From: Afifella sp. IM 167
Lineage (GTDB): Bacteria > Pseudomonadota > Alphaproteobacteria > Rhizobiales > Afifellaceae
Assembly: GCF_020144925.1 (NCBI RefSeq)
Contig: NZ_NSLC01000005.1
Span: 1 to 64,000, forward strand
Direction of reading: 5' to 3'
DNA length: 64,000 nucleotides
The position numbers and the translations under genes are program-made. The notes under the pieces are model-generated. The model searched no databases and was not told the origin of the DNA. It saw only the letters and a program-made list of their open reading frames with translations. Shown here in pieces: positions 26,628-36,144 of this stretch. Numbering within the stretch: the first letter of the stretch is position 1; the number at the start of each line of letters is the position of its first letter.

Positions 26628-27644
26628 ATGACGAACGCAAAGACGGATGTTCTGACGATCGGCAACGCCATCGTCGACGTGCTGGCGCAGACCGACGACG
26701 ACTTCCTCGTGAAGGAGAAACTCGTCAAGGGCTCCATGCGCCTGATCGAGACGGACGAAGCGGAGCGCCTATACGAGGCGATGGGCCCGGCCCAGCTCAT
26801 TTCCGGCGGCTGCGCCGGCAACACGGCGGCGGGCGTCGCCTCGCTCGGGGGCAGGGCGGCCTTCATCGGCAAGGTCGCCGACGACGAGCTCGGCCATTTC
26901 TTCCGCCACGATATGAGCTCCGTCGGCATTTCCTTCCCGACCGCCCCCCTCAAGGAAGGCGCACCCACAGCGCGCTCCATGATCCTGATCACGCCGGATT
27001 CGGAGCGCACCATGAACACCTATCTCGGCGCCTGCCAGGAGCTGACCCCGGCCGATATCGATCGCGAGACGGTGGAAGGGGCCGCAATCACCTATCTGGA
27101 AGGCTATCTCTGGGATCCGCCCAAGGCCAAGGAAGCCTTCCGCGAAGCTGCCGCGATCGCGCATGCGGCGGGGCGCAAGGTCGCGCTGACCTTGTCGGAT
27201 TCCTTCTGCGTCGATCGCTTCCGGGCCGAGTTCCTCGACCTCATCCGCTCGCGCACCGTCGACATCCTCTTCGCCAACAACCACGAGGTGGTGGCGCTCT
27301 ATCAGACGGGCGACCTCGACACCGGCCTCGACGCGCTGGCGGGCGATGCCGCGCTTGCCGTGGTGACGCTGGGCGCCAAGGGTTCGCTGGTCCTGCGGGG
27401 TGAAGAGCGCATCCATGTTCCGGCGCCGCCTGTCGACGAGGATATCGTCGATAAGACCGGCGCGGGCGACCTTTTCGCTTCCGGCTTCCTCTTCGGCCAT
27501 GCCCGCGGCGCCCCGCTCGCGCGCTGCGCCGAGCTCGGCTCTCTGACGGCGGGCGAGGTCCTCACCCATATCGGCGCGCGCCCGCAGACCTCGCTGCACG
27601 CCCTGGCCGAGCAGCAGCGTCTGCTGGAGGGTCTCGCGGCCTAG
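26628..27644 (+). CDS. PfkB-family adenosine kinase
   Basis: A 338-residue ribokinase-fold sugar kinase, most similar in layout to rhizobial adenosine kinases, which phosphorylate adenosine to AMP. The N-terminus DVLTIGNAIVDVLAQTDDDFL is typical of this subgroup. The substrate-binding ISGGCAGNTAAGVASLGG, the NTYLGACQEL segment and the PfkB C-terminal signature DKTGAGDLFASGFLFG (catalytic Asp) are present. The ATG at 26628 is preceded by GGAAAGGCTGGG. It is usually found upstream of hslU in Rhizobiales, and here it converges with hslVU across a dispersed repeat. Other PfkB substrates cannot be excluded. Confidence 0.85.
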   Translation: MTNAKTDVLTIGNAIVDVLAQTDDDFLVKEKLVKGSMRLIETDEAERLYEAMGPAQLISGGCAGNTAAGVASLGGRAAFIGKVADDELGHFFRHDMSSVGISFPTAPLKEGAPTARSMILITPDSERTMNTYLGACQELTPADIDRETVEGAAITYLEGYLWDPPKAKEAFREAAAIAHAAGRKVALTLSDSFCVDRFRAEFLDLIRSRTVDILFANNHEVVALYQTGDLDTGLDALAGDAALAVVTLGAKGSLVLRGEERIHVPAPPVDEDIVDKTGAGDLFASGFLFGHARGAPLARCAELGSLTAGEVLTHIGARPQTSLHALAEQQRLLEGLAA

Positions 27645-27656
27645 CAACACGTTCGA

Positions 27657-27712
27657 CCCTCTCCCCTGGAGGGAGAGGGTGGCCGGCGGAGCCGGCCGGG
27701 TGAGGGGGAAGT
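27657..27712. repeat. REP/RPE-like palindromic intergenic element
   Basis: The first arms CCCTCTCCC (27657-27665) and GGGAGAGGG (27671-27679) form a 9-bp stem with loop CTGGA. The second arms GGCCGGC and GCCGGCC (27681-27697) form a 7-bp stem, followed by GGGTGAGGGGG. This composition, CCCTCTCCC...GGGAGAGGG then a second hairpin and GTGAGGGGG, is that of dispersed extragenic palindromes found in many copies in alphaproteobacterial genomes. It lies between convergent genes, where it may also terminate transcription. Confidence 0.6.
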
Positions 27713-27754
27713 CGCGGCCGTTTGCGGCAGAACCGCCGGCTGTCGCGGTTGGTG

Positions 27755-29065
27755 CTACAGGATGAAGCGGCTGAGATCGGCGTTGCGCGCAAGATCGCCG
27801 ATATGCTCCTCGACATAGGCCGCGTCGACTGTGACGGTATCGCCGTTGCGGTCGGGTGCCGTGTAGGAGATGTCGTCGAGGATCCGCTCCATCACCGTCT
27901 GCAGGCGCCGCGCGCCGATGTTTTCCACGTTCGAGTTGATCTCCACCGCGGTGCGCGCGATCGCGTCGATCGCGTCGTCGGTGAAGTCGAGCGTCACGCC
28001 CTCCGTCGCCATCAGCGCCACGTACTGCTTGACGAGGCTCGCCTCGGTCTCGGTGAGAATCCGGCGGAAATCGTCCTCCGTCAGGGCGCGCAGCTCCACG
28101 CGGATCGGCAGGCGGCCCTGCAGTTCCGGCAGAAGATCGGAGGGCTTGGCCACATGGAAGGCGCCCGAGGCGATGAACAGGATGTGGTCGGTCTTCACCG
28201 GCCCGTGCTTGGTCGCCACCGTGGTGCCTTCCACGAGCGGCAGCAGGTCGCGCTGCACGCCTTCACGTGAAACATCGCCGCCGACCCGCCCGTCGCGGGC
28301 GCAGATCTTGTCGAGCTCGTCGAGAAAGACGATGCCGTCGTTCTCCACCGCCCTGATCGCCTCCTGCACGATCTGCTCGTCGTCCAGCAGCTTGTCGGAT
28401 TCCTCGGTGATGAGCAGGTCGTAGGATTCCTTCACCGTCGTCTTGCGCGTCTTGGTGCGGCCCTGGCCGAAGGCCTTGCCGAGCATCTCGCCGACATTCA
28501 TCACCCCGACCGAGGCGCCGGGCATGCCGGGCACCTCGAAGGCGCCCATCGGGTTGGAAGTATCGCGCACCTCCACCTCGATCTCCTTGTCGTCGAGAAG
28601 GTTGTCGCGCAGCTTCTTGCGGAAGGAATCGCGCGTCGTCGGGCTCGCGTGCTGGCCGACGAGGGCGTCGAGGACGCGCTCCTCCGCCTGCTGATGGGCC
28701 TTCGCGGAAACTTCCTTGCGGCGCATCTCGCGCACCAGCCCGATGCCGGCCTCCACGAGGTCGCGCACGATCTGCTCTACATCCCGGCCGACATAGCCGA
28801 CCTCGGTGAACTTCGTCGCCTCCACCTTGATGAAGGGGGCGTTGGCGAGCTTGGCGAGCCGTCGGGCGATCTCGGTCTTGCCGACGCCGGTCGGCCCGAT
28901 CATCAGGATGTTCTTCGGCAGCACCTCCTCCTTGAGGGGGCCTACCAGCTGCTGCCGGCGCCAGCGGTTGCGGAGCGCGATGGAGACGGCGCGCTTGGCG
29001 TCCTTCTGGCCGATGATGAAGCGGTCGAGTTCCGAAACGGTCTCGCGGGGGGAAAAGGTCGTCAT
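27755..29065 (-). CDS. hslU: ATP-dependent protease ATPase subunit HslU
   Basis: HslU is the AAA+ unfoldase of the HslVU (ClpQY) protease. The 436-residue product shows the N-terminal [25 protein letters not shown], Walker [16 protein letters not shown], the pore loop [17 protein letters not shown], Walker B FLDELDKI and the C-terminal sensor region [16 protein letters not shown]. The C-terminus (DLSRFIL) matches the motif that inserts into HslV to activate it. Its ATG overlaps the hslV stop by 4 nt, so the two subunits are translationally coupled. Length is typical. Confidence 0.97.
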   Translation of the reverse strand: MTTFSPRETVSELDRFIIGQKDAKRAVSIALRNRWRRQQLVGPLKEEVLPKNILMIGPTGVGKTEIARRLAKLANAPFIKVEATKFTEVGYVGRDVEQIVRDLVEAGIGLVREMRRKEVSAKAHQQAEERVLDALVGQHASPTTRDSFRKKLRDNLLDDKEIEVEVRDTSNPMGAFEVPGMPGASVGVMNVGEMLGKAFGQGRTKTRKTTVKESYDLLITEESDKLLDDEQIVQEAIRAVENDGIVFLDELDKICARDGRVGGDVSREGVQRDLLPLVEGTTVATKHGPVKTDHILFIASGAFHVAKPSDLLPELQGRLPIRVELRALTEDDFRRILTETEASLVKQYVALMATEGVTLDFTDDAIDAIARTAVEINSNVENIGARRLQTVMERILDDISYTAPDRNGDTVTVDAAYVEEHIGDLARNADLSRFIL

Positions 29066-29622
29066 GCCGAAAGGCTTTCGATGATGATGTTCTCGTTGGT
29101 GTAGACGCAGATCTCTGCGGCGATCTGCATGGCGCGGCGGGCGATCGCCTCCGCGTCGTGCTCCGCCTCGCTCTCAGAGAGCGCGCGGGCTGCGGCGAGG
29201 GCGTAATTGCCGCCGGAGCCGATCGCCGCGACGCCGCCCTGCGGCTCCAAAACGTCGCCCGTGCCGGTCAGCACCAAGGTCGTCTCCTTGTCGGCGACGA
29301 TCATCATGGCTTCCAGGCGCCGCAGGTAGCGGTCGGTGCGCCAGTCCTTGGCAAGCTCCACGCAGGCGCGCATCAGCTGGCCGGGATACTGCTCCAGCTT
29401 GGCTTCCAGGCGCTCCAGAAGGGTGAAGGCGTCGGCGGTGGCGCCAGCGAAGCCGGCGATCACGTCGCCCTTGGCGAGCGGGCGGACCTTGCGGGCATTT
29501 GCCTTCATGATGGTCTGGCCCATGGTCACCTGGCCGTCGCCGGCGATGACCACCTTGCCGCCCTTCCTCACGGTCACGATCGTGGTGCCGTGCCAGGGGG
29601 AGGCGGAATTCGATTCTGTCAC
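29062..29622 (-). CDS. hslV: ATP-dependent protease proteolytic subunit HslV
   Basis: HslV is the threonine-protease peptidase of HslVU. The 186-residue product has the catalytic segment [19 protein letters not shown]. Thr13 (or Thr14) becomes the nucleophile after the short propeptide is removed. [31 protein letters not shown] and [14 protein letters not shown] follow. I chose the GTG at 29622, which is preceded by GAGGAG at good spacing and agrees with family length. The next in-frame ATG upstream would add an arginine-rich tail. It is the first gene of the hslVU pair, divergent from hisB. Confidence 0.95.
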   Translation of the reverse strand: MTESNSASPWHGTTIVTVRKGGKVVIAGDGQVTMGQTIMKANARKVRPLAKGDVIAGFAGATADAFTLLERLEAKLEQYPGQLMRACVELAKDWRTDRYLRRLEAMMIVADKETTLVLTGTGDVLEPQGGVAAIGSGGNYALAAARALSESEAEHDAEAIARRAMQIAAEICVYTNENIIIESLSA

Positions 29623-29818
29623 GAAATACTCCTCGTCAGCGGGCGCAGGCGAGCCGGTCGGCCTCCTCCGGCGCCCCTTCAAGCGCCCTATGTAGGCATC
29701 GCCCATGGCGCTGCAAACCGGCGCCCCGCGCGCTGGGGCCGGTCTGCCCTCAAGGGCGCATTTGCAAGCCGTCCGACCGCTGTTAGAAGACGCGCGACGA
29801 AAGCCCAAAGGCACAGCC

Positions 29819-30412
29819 ATGCGCAAGGCCGAGATTTCCCGGGATACCAGCGAAACGAAGATCAGCCTTTCCGTCGATCTGGACGGCACCGGCCGCTATC
29901 GGGTCGATACCGGCATCGGCTTCTTCGACCACATGCTGGAGCAGCTTTCCCGCCATTCGCTGATCGATCTCACCGTCAAGGCGTCGGGCGACCTCCATAT
30001 CGACCAGCACCACACGGTGGAGGATGTCGGCATCGCGCTGGGCCAGGCGCTCGACAGGGCGCTCGGAGAAAGGCGTGGCATCGCCCGCTACGCCTCGCTC
30101 GACCTTGCCATGGACGAGACGCTGACCCGGGCCGCCATCGACGTCTCCGGCCGGCCCTATCTCGTCTGGCGCGTCGATTTCGCCCGCCAGAAGGTCGGCG
30201 ACTTCGACACGGAGTTGTTCAAGGAATTTTTCCAGGCGCTCGCCCAGAACGCCCGCATCACGCTCCATGTCCAGAACCTCTACGGCGACAACGCCCACCA
30301 TGTGGCCGAGACCTGTTTCAAGGCCGTGGCGCGGGTGCTGCGCGCGGCGCTCGCCGTCGATCCGCGTCTTGCCGACGAGATCCCCTCGACCAAGGGCACG
30401 CTGACGGCGTGA
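29819..30412 (+). CDS. hisB: Imidazoleglycerol-phosphate dehydratase HisB
   Basis: HisB dehydrates imidazoleglycerol phosphate to imidazoleacetol phosphate in histidine synthesis. The 197-residue product has the metal-binding [15 protein letters not shown] and its second repeat [15 protein letters not shown], with [13 protein letters not shown] upstream. It is the monofunctional form, without the phosphatase domain fused in enterics. It is the first gene of hisB-DUF2628-hisH-hisA. The ATG 29819 is preceded by AAAGGCACAGCC. Divergent hslVU upstream is conserved across rhizobia. Confidence 0.96.
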   Translation: MRKAEISRDTSETKISLSVDLDGTGRYRVDTGIGFFDHMLEQLSRHSLIDLTVKASGDLHIDQHHTVEDVGIALGQALDRALGERRGIARYASLDLAMDETLTRAAIDVSGRPYLVWRVDFARQKVGDFDTELFKEFFQALAQNARITLHVQNLYGDNAHHVAETCFKAVARVLRAALAVDPRLADEIPSTKGTLTA

Positions 30413-30425
30413 TGGGAGAGGTGTG

Positions 30426-30959
30426 ATGTTCGGTATGCGGCACTATACGGTGCACTATCCGCCTGCCGCCGGGGAGGCGGTGGACGACGCAAGAGCGGCC
30501 GAGCGCGCCGCCTTCGTCAAGGACGGCTTCAACTGGCCGGCCCTGTTCATCCCGTTCCTCTGGCTCCTCTTCCGCCGCATGTGGTGGGTGTTCCTCCTCT
30601 ATCTCGTCGCCAGTGCGGCCATCGTGGGCCTCGACTATGTCGCCGGCGATACGGCCGCCACCTGGGTCGGCATCGCCTTTTCCCTTTATTTCGCGCTGGA
30701 AGCGAACAACCTGCGCCGCTGGAGCCTGGAGCGCGGCGGCTGGCGCGAGGTTGGCGCCGCTTCCGGCCGGAACGAGGAAGAGGCGGCCCTTCGCTTCTTC
30801 GCCGGGCGGGCGGCCGAGGACGAGCCGTCCCTGGGGCGCCCCGCTCCGCAGCCACGAACCTTGTCACGGGGCGACTCCGCCCCGCCGCCCGTGCCGCCGC
30901 GCCGGGCCGACCGCGACGACCCGCCTGTCATGGGTCTCTTCCCGGAGGCCGGCGGATGA
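30426..30959 (+). CDS. DUF2628 membrane protein
   Basis: A 177-residue protein with an N-terminal DUF2628 domain. RHYTVHYPP and [25 protein letters not shown] lead into two further hydrophobic helices near residues 56-70 and 80-97. The proline- and charge-rich C-terminal half looks disordered. The function of the family is unknown, but it is regularly found between hisB and hisH in rhizobia. Its stop overlaps the hisH ATG by 4 nt, so it is co-translated. GTG at 30423 and ATGs at 30426 and 30435 are all possible starts. No histidine-pathway motif is visible, so conservation of position may reflect operon history only. Confidence 0.82.
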   Translation: MFGMRHYTVHYPPAAGEAVDDARAAERAAFVKDGFNWPALFIPFLWLLFRRMWWVFLLYLVASAAIVGLDYVAGDTAATWVGIAFSLYFALEANNLRRWSLERGGWREVGAASGRNEEEAALRFFAGRAAEDEPSLGRPAPQPRTLSRGDSAPPPVPPRRADRDDPPVMGLFPEAGG

Positions 30960-31597
30960 GCGTCGCCATCATCGACTACGGTTCGGGCAATCTCCGCTCC
31001 GCCGCCAAGGCCTTTGAGCGCGCCGCCCGCGAGGCGGGCTATTCGGGCGGCGTCGCCGTCACCTCCGACCCGGAGGCGGTGCGCCGGGCCGACCATGTCG
31101 TGCTGCCGGGTGTCGGCGCCTTCGCCGATTGCCGACGCGGCCTCGATGCGCTCTCCGGCATGGTGGAGGCGCTGGAGGAAGCGGTGCTGAAGGACGGCAA
31201 GCCGTTTCTCGGCATCTGCGTCGGCTGCCAGCTGATGGCGACGCGCGGCCTGGAGAAGGAGACCTCGGCCGGCTTCGGCTGGATCCCGGGCGACGTCGTC
31301 GAGATCACCCCCTCCGATCCGCAGCTGAAGGTGCCGCATATGGGCTGGAACGAACTTTCCGGCCGCGCCGACCATCCGCTGCTCGCCGGCATTCCGGAGG
31401 GGCTCGACGCCTATTTCGTCCATTCCTACCACCTCGTGGCCGCCGATCCCGAGCACATCCTGGCGACGGCCGAATATGGCGGCCCGGTCACGGCGATGGT
31501 GGGGCGCGAAAATCTCGTCGGTACCCAGTTCCATCCGGAAAAGAGCCAGGACCTCGGCCTCGCCCTCATTGCCAATTTCCTCGCATGGCGGCCGTAA
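30956..31597 (+). CDS. hisH: Imidazole glycerol phosphate synthase glutaminase subunit HisH
   Basis: HisH supplies ammonia from glutamine to HisF. The 213-residue product is a class-I glutamine amidotransferase. [12 protein letters not shown] opens the fold and [10 protein letters not shown] forms the oxyanion region. The nucleophile is Cys88 in [12 protein letters not shown], with an extra cysteine at position 91 where most homologues have Met. The catalytic His and Glu are in [16 protein letters not shown] contacts HisF. It overlaps the DUF2628 gene by 4 nt and is 4 bp from hisA. Confidence 0.95.
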   Translation: MSVAIIDYGSGNLRSAAKAFERAAREAGYSGGVAVTSDPEAVRRADHVVLPGVGAFADCRRGLDALSGMVEALEEAVLKDGKPFLGICVGCQLMATRGLEKETSAGFGWIPGDVVEITPSDPQLKVPHMGWNELSGRADHPLLAGIPEGLDAYFVHSYHLVAADPEHILATAEYGGPVTAMVGRENLVGTQFHPEKSQDLGLALIANFLAWRP

Positions 31598-31601
31598 GAC
31601 G

Positions 31602-32336
31602 ATGATTCTCTTCCCTGCGATCGACCTGAAGGGCGGCGAATGCGTGCGCCTGAAGCGCGGCGAGATGGCCGAGGCGACGACCTACAACGCCGACCCGGCT
31701 GCCCAGGCGCGCGCTTTTCATGAGGCCGGCTTCACCTGGCTGCACATGGTCGATCTCGACGGCGCCTTCGCCGGAGAGAGCCGAAACGGGGTGGCCGTCG
31801 AAGCCGTCCTGGCGGCGGTCGGAGACAACCTGAAGATGCAGCTCGGCGGCGGCATCCGGCGGCCCGAGCAGATCGAGGCCTGGCTGGAAAAGGGCGTTAC
31901 CCGCGTCATACTCGGCACGGCGGCGCTGCGCGATCCTGATCTCGTCAGGACGGCCGCGCGCCGCCATCCGGGCCAGATTGCCGTCGGCATTGATGCGCGT
32001 GGCGGAAGGGTGGCCGTGGAGGGCTGGGCCGAGACCTCCGACATGGAAGCGCTCGATCTGGCAAAGAGCTTCGAGGATGCAGGCGTATCTGCCTTGATCT
32101 ACACGGATATCGACCGCGACGGGGTCCTGGCCGGCATCAACTGGGAGGCGACGATCGCGCTGGCCGAGGCCGTTTCCATTCCCGTCATCGCCTCCGGCGG
32201 GCTCGCCTCGATGGCCGATATCGTGCGTCTGACGATGCCCGATGCGGCGGTGCTTGAAGGCGCGATTTCCGGCCGTGCCCTCTATGACGGACGCATCGAT
32301 GCCGAAACGGCACTGGGCCTCCTGGCTGGCGATTAG
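31602..32336 (+). CDS. hisA: ProFAR isomerase HisA
   Basis: HisA isomerises the N'-formimino-5-aminoimidazole carboxamide ribotide (ProFAR) intermediate to PRFAR. It is a (beta/alpha)8 barrel. The 244-residue product has the catalytic Asp in [19 protein letters not shown] (residue 8) and the general acid Asp in [14 protein letters not shown]. The phosphate sites [11 protein letters not shown] and [13 protein letters not shown] are intact. In close relatives hisF follows directly. Here a GGDEF-EAL gene and a DUF3237 gene intervene, so hisA is the last gene of the upstream his segment. Confidence 0.95.
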   Translation: MILFPAIDLKGGECVRLKRGEMAEATTYNADPAAQARAFHEAGFTWLHMVDLDGAFAGESRNGVAVEAVLAAVGDNLKMQLGGGIRRPEQIEAWLEKGVTRVILGTAALRDPDLVRTAARRHPGQIAVGIDARGGRVAVEGWAETSDMEALDLAKSFEDAGVSALIYTDIDRDGVLAGINWEATIALAEAVSIPVIASGGLASMADIVRLTMPDAAVLEGAISGRALYDGRIDAETALGLLAGD

Positions 32337-32425
32337 GTTTCCGTTCACTCAACCGGAAAGAGTGAATTGAACTAAATCGTGCAAACGGCGTATTTAGTGC
32401 GAAGATTCAACTGTGTGTTGATCCG

Positions 32426-34399
32426 ATGCTCGTCTCACGCCGCAGCCTGCGCTACGGGTTCGCGCTCTTCCTGGTTCCGGTGCTGGCGATCGGGGCGGCC
32501 CTGCATATCGGCTCCGAAACCGTCAAGGAGGGGCTGCGCCTCAACGCGGAGACCTCGGCCAAAGCCTGGGCGAGGTATCTGTCCCGCAACGTCCCCGACC
32601 TTGCCGAAATCGCCCGCGGCGCCGCGCCCTCGGCCGCCAGCCTCGAGGCGATCGCGATGGCGAAGTCCGCCGGCTCGGTCTTTCGCTTCCGGGTCTACGC
32701 CCCCGACGGCACGTTGGAGTTCATCCTGGATGAGCAGGGCCCTGGCCAAGACACTCCCGCATCCCTGCGCGCCCACAATCCGGCAGCAGCCGGGATCGCC
32801 TTGCGCGGCGAGCTCGCCGTCCAGGTGGAGGAGGGAACCGCGCCGGACGAGCCGGCGTATTTCGCCGAGGTCTATCTGCCGATCATGAAGGACGGCAGCC
32901 TCGTCGCCGTCGTCGAGGCCTATGTCGATCAGACGGCGCAGTATGAGGGCATCGCCGCGACCGTGCGCCGCAGCGCCATCCTGCTTTCCCTCATCATTGC
33001 GCTGGCTTCGGCCATTCCGGCGATCGCCTTCATGCGCCGCCACAATGCCAAGCTGCGCGCCGATGAGCGCCTTGCTTTCCTGTCCGACCATGACGGCATG
33101 ACGGAGCTTCTCAACCGCTCAGGCTTCGTCGCTCGTTCGCGCCGGCTTTTCGAAGACAGCGGCTCGCTGGCGGTGATCAGCGTCGGCCTCGACGGTTTCG
33201 GGGCCATCAATGCCGGCCTCGGCCCGGAGGTCGGCGATCGCCTGCTTCTGGAGACGAGCGAGCGCCTGAAAGGCATCGCGCCCGCTTCGTCGCTGATGGC
33301 GCGTGTCGGCAGTGCCGAATTCGCCTTCGCTTTCGAGGCCTCCGATACCAAGGAAGCGGCGCGCTTTGCTGCGCGTTGCCTGCAGCAGGTGCGTCGCCCG
33401 CTCTGGGTGAAGGGCAAGGCCGTGCATCTGACCGCCAGCGCAGGCCTCACCATCGGCGATCGCGAGGAGGATGCCGGCTCTCCGCTGGCGCGGGCGAGCA
33501 TCGCCATGCGCCGCTCCAGGGAGAAGGGCGGCGACGGCCTCACCATCTTCGACAGGCGCATGAACGCCGAGATCAAGGCCGGCCGCGATCTGGAGGCGCT
33601 GTTGCGCCAGACGGTCGACGACGAGGCGTTCGACCTGCACTTCCAGCCGATCTTCCGTGCGGGAGATCTGTCGCTGGTGGGCTTCGAGGCGCTCATCCGC
33701 ATGCCGAATGGCGAGGGCGGCTATGTCTCTCCGGGCGATTTCATTCCGCTGGCCGAGCGTCTCGGCCTGATCGCCCGCATCGGGCGTTGGTCGCTGCGCC
33801 ACGCCTGTGCCGTGGCGGCCACCTGGCCGGACGAGCTGATCGTCGCCGTCAATCTCTCGCCGGCGCAGTTCGAGCTCGGCAACATGACGGAAATCGTCCG
33901 CGGCGCGCTGGCGGAGACGGATCTGCCAGCAAGGCGCCTCGAACTGGAGATCACCGAGGGCGTGCTCGCAGCCGATGCGCTGGAGGTGGCGCGCCAGCTC
34001 GGCGCGCTGCGCGAACTTGGCGTGCGTCTGGCGCTCGACGATTTCGGCACCGGCTTTTCCAGCCTCAGCTATCTATGGAAGTTCCCAGTCGACAAGGTGA
34101 AGATCGACCGCTCCTTCGTGCACGGCATGCAGGATCCGCAGGACAACGCCGCCTCCATCATCCGCTCCATCGTGGCGCTCGGCCGCTCTCTCAATCTGCG
34201 GGTCACCGCGGAGGGCGTGGAAACGGAGGCGCAGATGCAGTTCTTGACCGAGCTTGGCTGCGATGAGCTTCAGGGCTTCTATCTCGGCCGGCCCGCCTCC
34301 AGGGACCTCGCCGCTGCCCGGGTACTGAAGTTGACCAACCGCCGGCTGGCCGCGGGCGCGGACAGGCCGGCCGCTCGCGCCGCCTCATCGCGCGCTTGA
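32426..34399 (+). CDS. Membrane GGDEF-EAL protein, probable c-di-GMP phosphodiesterase
   Basis: A 657-residue signalling protein with membrane helices near residues 9-28 and 183-203 enclosing a periplasmic sensor region. A GGDEF domain and an EAL domain follow. The GGDEF site is degenerate, reading GSAEF (295-299), so diguanylate cyclase activity is unlikely. The EAL domain looks active: EALIR at 421-425, NLSPAQF, the Glu in LEITEGVL, DDFGTG with both aspartates (538-539), KIDRSFV and AEGVET. I infer c-di-GMP hydrolysis. It lies within the his gene run between hisA and hisF, which is unusual, and has 89 bp upstream for a separate promoter. Confidence 0.88.
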   Translation: MLVSRRSLRYGFALFLVPVLAIGAALHIGSETVKEGLRLNAETSAKAWARYLSRNVPDLAEIARGAAPSAASLEAIAMAKSAGSVFRFRVYAPDGTLEFILDEQGPGQDTPASLRAHNPAAAGIALRGELAVQVEEGTAPDEPAYFAEVYLPIMKDGSLVAVVEAYVDQTAQYEGIAATVRRSAILLSLIIALASAIPAIAFMRRHNAKLRADERLAFLSDHDGMTELLNRSGFVARSRRLFEDSGSLAVISVGLDGFGAINAGLGPEVGDRLLLETSERLKGIAPASSLMARVGSAEFAFAFEASDTKEAARFAARCLQQVRRPLWVKGKAVHLTASAGLTIGDREEDAGSPLARASIAMRRSREKGGDGLTIFDRRMNAEIKAGRDLEALLRQTVDDEAFDLHFQPIFRAGDLSLVGFEALIRMPNGEGGYVSPGDFIPLAERLGLIARIGRWSLRHACAVAATWPDELIVAVNLSPAQFELGNMTEIVRGALAETDLPARRLELEITEGVLAADALEVARQLGALRELGVRLALDDFGTGFSSLSYLWKFPVDKVKIDRSFVHGMQDPQDNAASIIRSIVALGRSLNLRVTAEGVETEAQMQFLTELGCDELQGFYLGRPASRDLAAARVLKLTNRRLAAGADRPAARAASSRA

Positions 34400-34430
34400 C
34401 GCGTGCCGGATGGGCCGGGATGATTTCCCG

Positions 34431-34898
34431 ATGCCCGCCATGCCCGCTCCCGAACTCTCCCATCTTTGCGACCTCGCCATCGAGCTCTCGCCGCCGCTGG
34501 AACTTGGCGACGCGCCGCGCGGGCGTCGCCGCATCATCCCGATCACCGGCGGCAGGGTGAGCGGCGAGAGGCTCTCAGGGCGTATCCTGCCCGGCGGCTC
34601 GGACTGGCAGGTGGTCTATGCCGACGGTCTGGCCTTCCTGGAGGCGCGCTACCCGATGGAGACCGACGACGGCGCCCTGATCGACGTCGTCAATGTCGGC
34701 TACCGGCATGGCCCGCCGGAGGTGATCGCGGCTCTCGCAAGGGGCGAGGTCGTCGATCCGGCGAGCTATTACATGCGCACCCAGCCGCGCTTCGAGACCG
34801 GCGACCCGCGCTATCTCTGGCTGAACCGCATCGTTGCTGTCGGCACCGGCCGCCGCGATCCCTCGGCCGTCCATCTCAGCTTTTACGAGGTCTTGTAG
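34431..34898 (+). CDS. DUF3237 family protein
   Basis: A 155-residue protein of the DUF3237 family, small beta-barrel-like proteins of unknown function. The key family sequence is [35 protein letters not shown], followed by [34 protein letters not shown] and the C-terminal VHLSFYEVL. All core segments are intact. Starts at 34410, 34431 and 34440 are in frame, and I list 34431. It sits with the EAL gene in the interruption between hisA and hisF. No catalytic function can be assigned. Confidence 0.82.
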   Translation: MPAMPAPELSHLCDLAIELSPPLELGDAPRGRRRIIPITGGRVSGERLSGRILPGGSDWQVVYADGLAFLEARYPMETDDGALIDVVNVGYRHGPPEVIAALARGEVVDPASYYMRTQPRFETGDPRYLWLNRIVAVGTGRRDPSAVHLSFYEVL

Positions 34899-34992
34899 GC
34901 CCCGCCGGCCCGCCACATGCGCCGCGCGACCGACGCAACCGTTGCGCTTGGCGCGCGCTGGCTCTAGGTCGAAAGCCACGACAACAGACCTG

Positions 34993-35781
34993 ATGCGACC
35001 GGATCTTTCTTTCGTGCTCAAAGCCCGCGTCATACCCTGCCTCGACGTCAAGGACGGCCGCGTCGTCAAGGGCGTCAATTTCGTCGATCTCGTCGATGCC
35101 GGCGATCCCGTCGAGGCCGCCAAGGCCTATGACGCGGCGGGCGCCGATGAGCTCTGCTTTCTCGACATCACGGCCAGCCACGAAGAGCGTGATACGATCT
35201 TCGATGTCGTCGCCCGCACGGCGGAGCAGTGCTTCATGCCGGTCACGGTCGGCGGCGGCGTGCGCACGACGGAAGATATCCGCCAGCTTCTCCTTGCCGG
35301 TGCCGACAAGGTCTCCATCAACACCGCCGCCGTGAACGACCGCGCCTTCGTCGGCCGAGCCGCCGCGAAATTCGGCGATCAGTGCATCGTCGTCGCCATC
35401 GATGCCAAGGAGGTTGGTTCCGGCAGGTGGGAAATCTTCACCCATGGCGGCCGGCGCCCCACCGGCATCGATGCGGTGGAATACGCCCGCGAGGTGGTCT
35501 CGCTCGGCGCCGGCGAGATCCTGCTCACCTCCATGGACCGCGATGGCACCAGGGCCGGCTTCGATATCGCCCTCACCCGCGCCATCGCGGATGCGGTGCG
35601 CGTGCCGGTCATCGCCTCGGGCGGCGTCGGCAATCTCGATCATCTGGTGGAAGGCATCCGCGACGGCCATGCGACGGCGGTCCTCGCCGCCTCGATTTTC
35701 CATTTCGGCACCTATTCGATCGCCGAGGCGAAGGCCCATATGGCCGAGGCGGGGATACCCGTCCGTCCCGTTTCGCACTAG
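34993..35781 (+). CDS. hisF: Imidazole glycerol phosphate synthase cyclase subunit HisF
   Basis: HisF cyclises PRFAR with ammonia from HisH, giving imidazole glycerol phosphate and AICAR. The 262-residue (beta/alpha)8 barrel carries the catalytic Asp in [19 protein letters not shown] and the second in [17 protein letters not shown]. The phosphate loops [11 protein letters not shown] and [12 protein letters not shown] are intact. It is separated from hisH and hisA by about 2.7 kb of unrelated genes, so it probably has its own promoter in the 94-bp gap upstream. hisE follows 30 bp later. Confidence 0.96.
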   Translation: MRPDLSFVLKARVIPCLDVKDGRVVKGVNFVDLVDAGDPVEAAKAYDAAGADELCFLDITASHEERDTIFDVVARTAEQCFMPVTVGGGVRTTEDIRQLLLAGADKVSINTAAVNDRAFVGRAAAKFGDQCIVVAIDAKEVGSGRWEIFTHGGRRPTGIDAVEYAREVVSLGAGEILLTSMDRDGTRAGFDIALTRAIADAVRVPVIASGGVGNLDHLVEGIRDGHATAVLAASIFHFGTYSIAEAKAHMAEAGIPVRPVSH

Positions 35782-35811
35782 AACGCCCGCCAGGAGGGCA
35801 CCGAACGCACC

Positions 35812-36144
35812 ATGACCGCCTACACGCTGGAAGACCTTGCCGAGACCGTCCGCCTTCGCGCGGCATCCGGCGATCCCGGCTCCTACACGGCCAGGCTCGT
35901 CGGCAAGGGTGTCGCCAAATGCGCCCAGAAACTCGGCGAGGAGGCGGTGGAGGCGGCGATCGCGGCGGTCGAGCGCGACCGCGAAGGGCTCACCGCCGAA
36001 GCGGCCGACCTTCTCTTCCATCTGATGGTGCTCTTGCAGGTCTCCGGTGTCTCCTTCGAGGAGGTGAAGGCCGAGCTTGAGCGCCGCACCGGCCAGACCG
36101 GGCTCGAGGAGAAGGCCTCCCGTGGCAGGGAGAGCGCGGGTTGA
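35812..36144 (+). CDS. hisE: Phosphoribosyl-ATP pyrophosphatase HisE
   Basis: HisE removes pyrophosphate from phosphoribosyl-ATP, the second step of histidine synthesis. The 110-residue all-helical product has the conserved [29 protein letters not shown], whose Glu-Glu-x-x-Glu cluster binds magnesium, and [13 protein letters not shown] with the partner Glu/Asp. It is the stand-alone form rather than a HisIE fusion. Its stop TGA shares a base with the coaA ATG (TGATG). The hisE-coaA pairing is typical of rhizobia. Confidence 0.95.
   Translation: MTAYTLEDLAETVRLRAASGDPGSYTARLVGKGVAKCAQKLGEEAVEAAIAAVERDREGLTAEAADLLFHLMVLLQVSGVSFEEVKAELERRTGQTGLEEKASRGRESAG

Noticed and set aside
32359-32400. 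Promoter for the EAL gene after hisA
   Set aside because: TTGAAC with TATTTA at 18 bp spacing matches the consensus too poorly to annotate.
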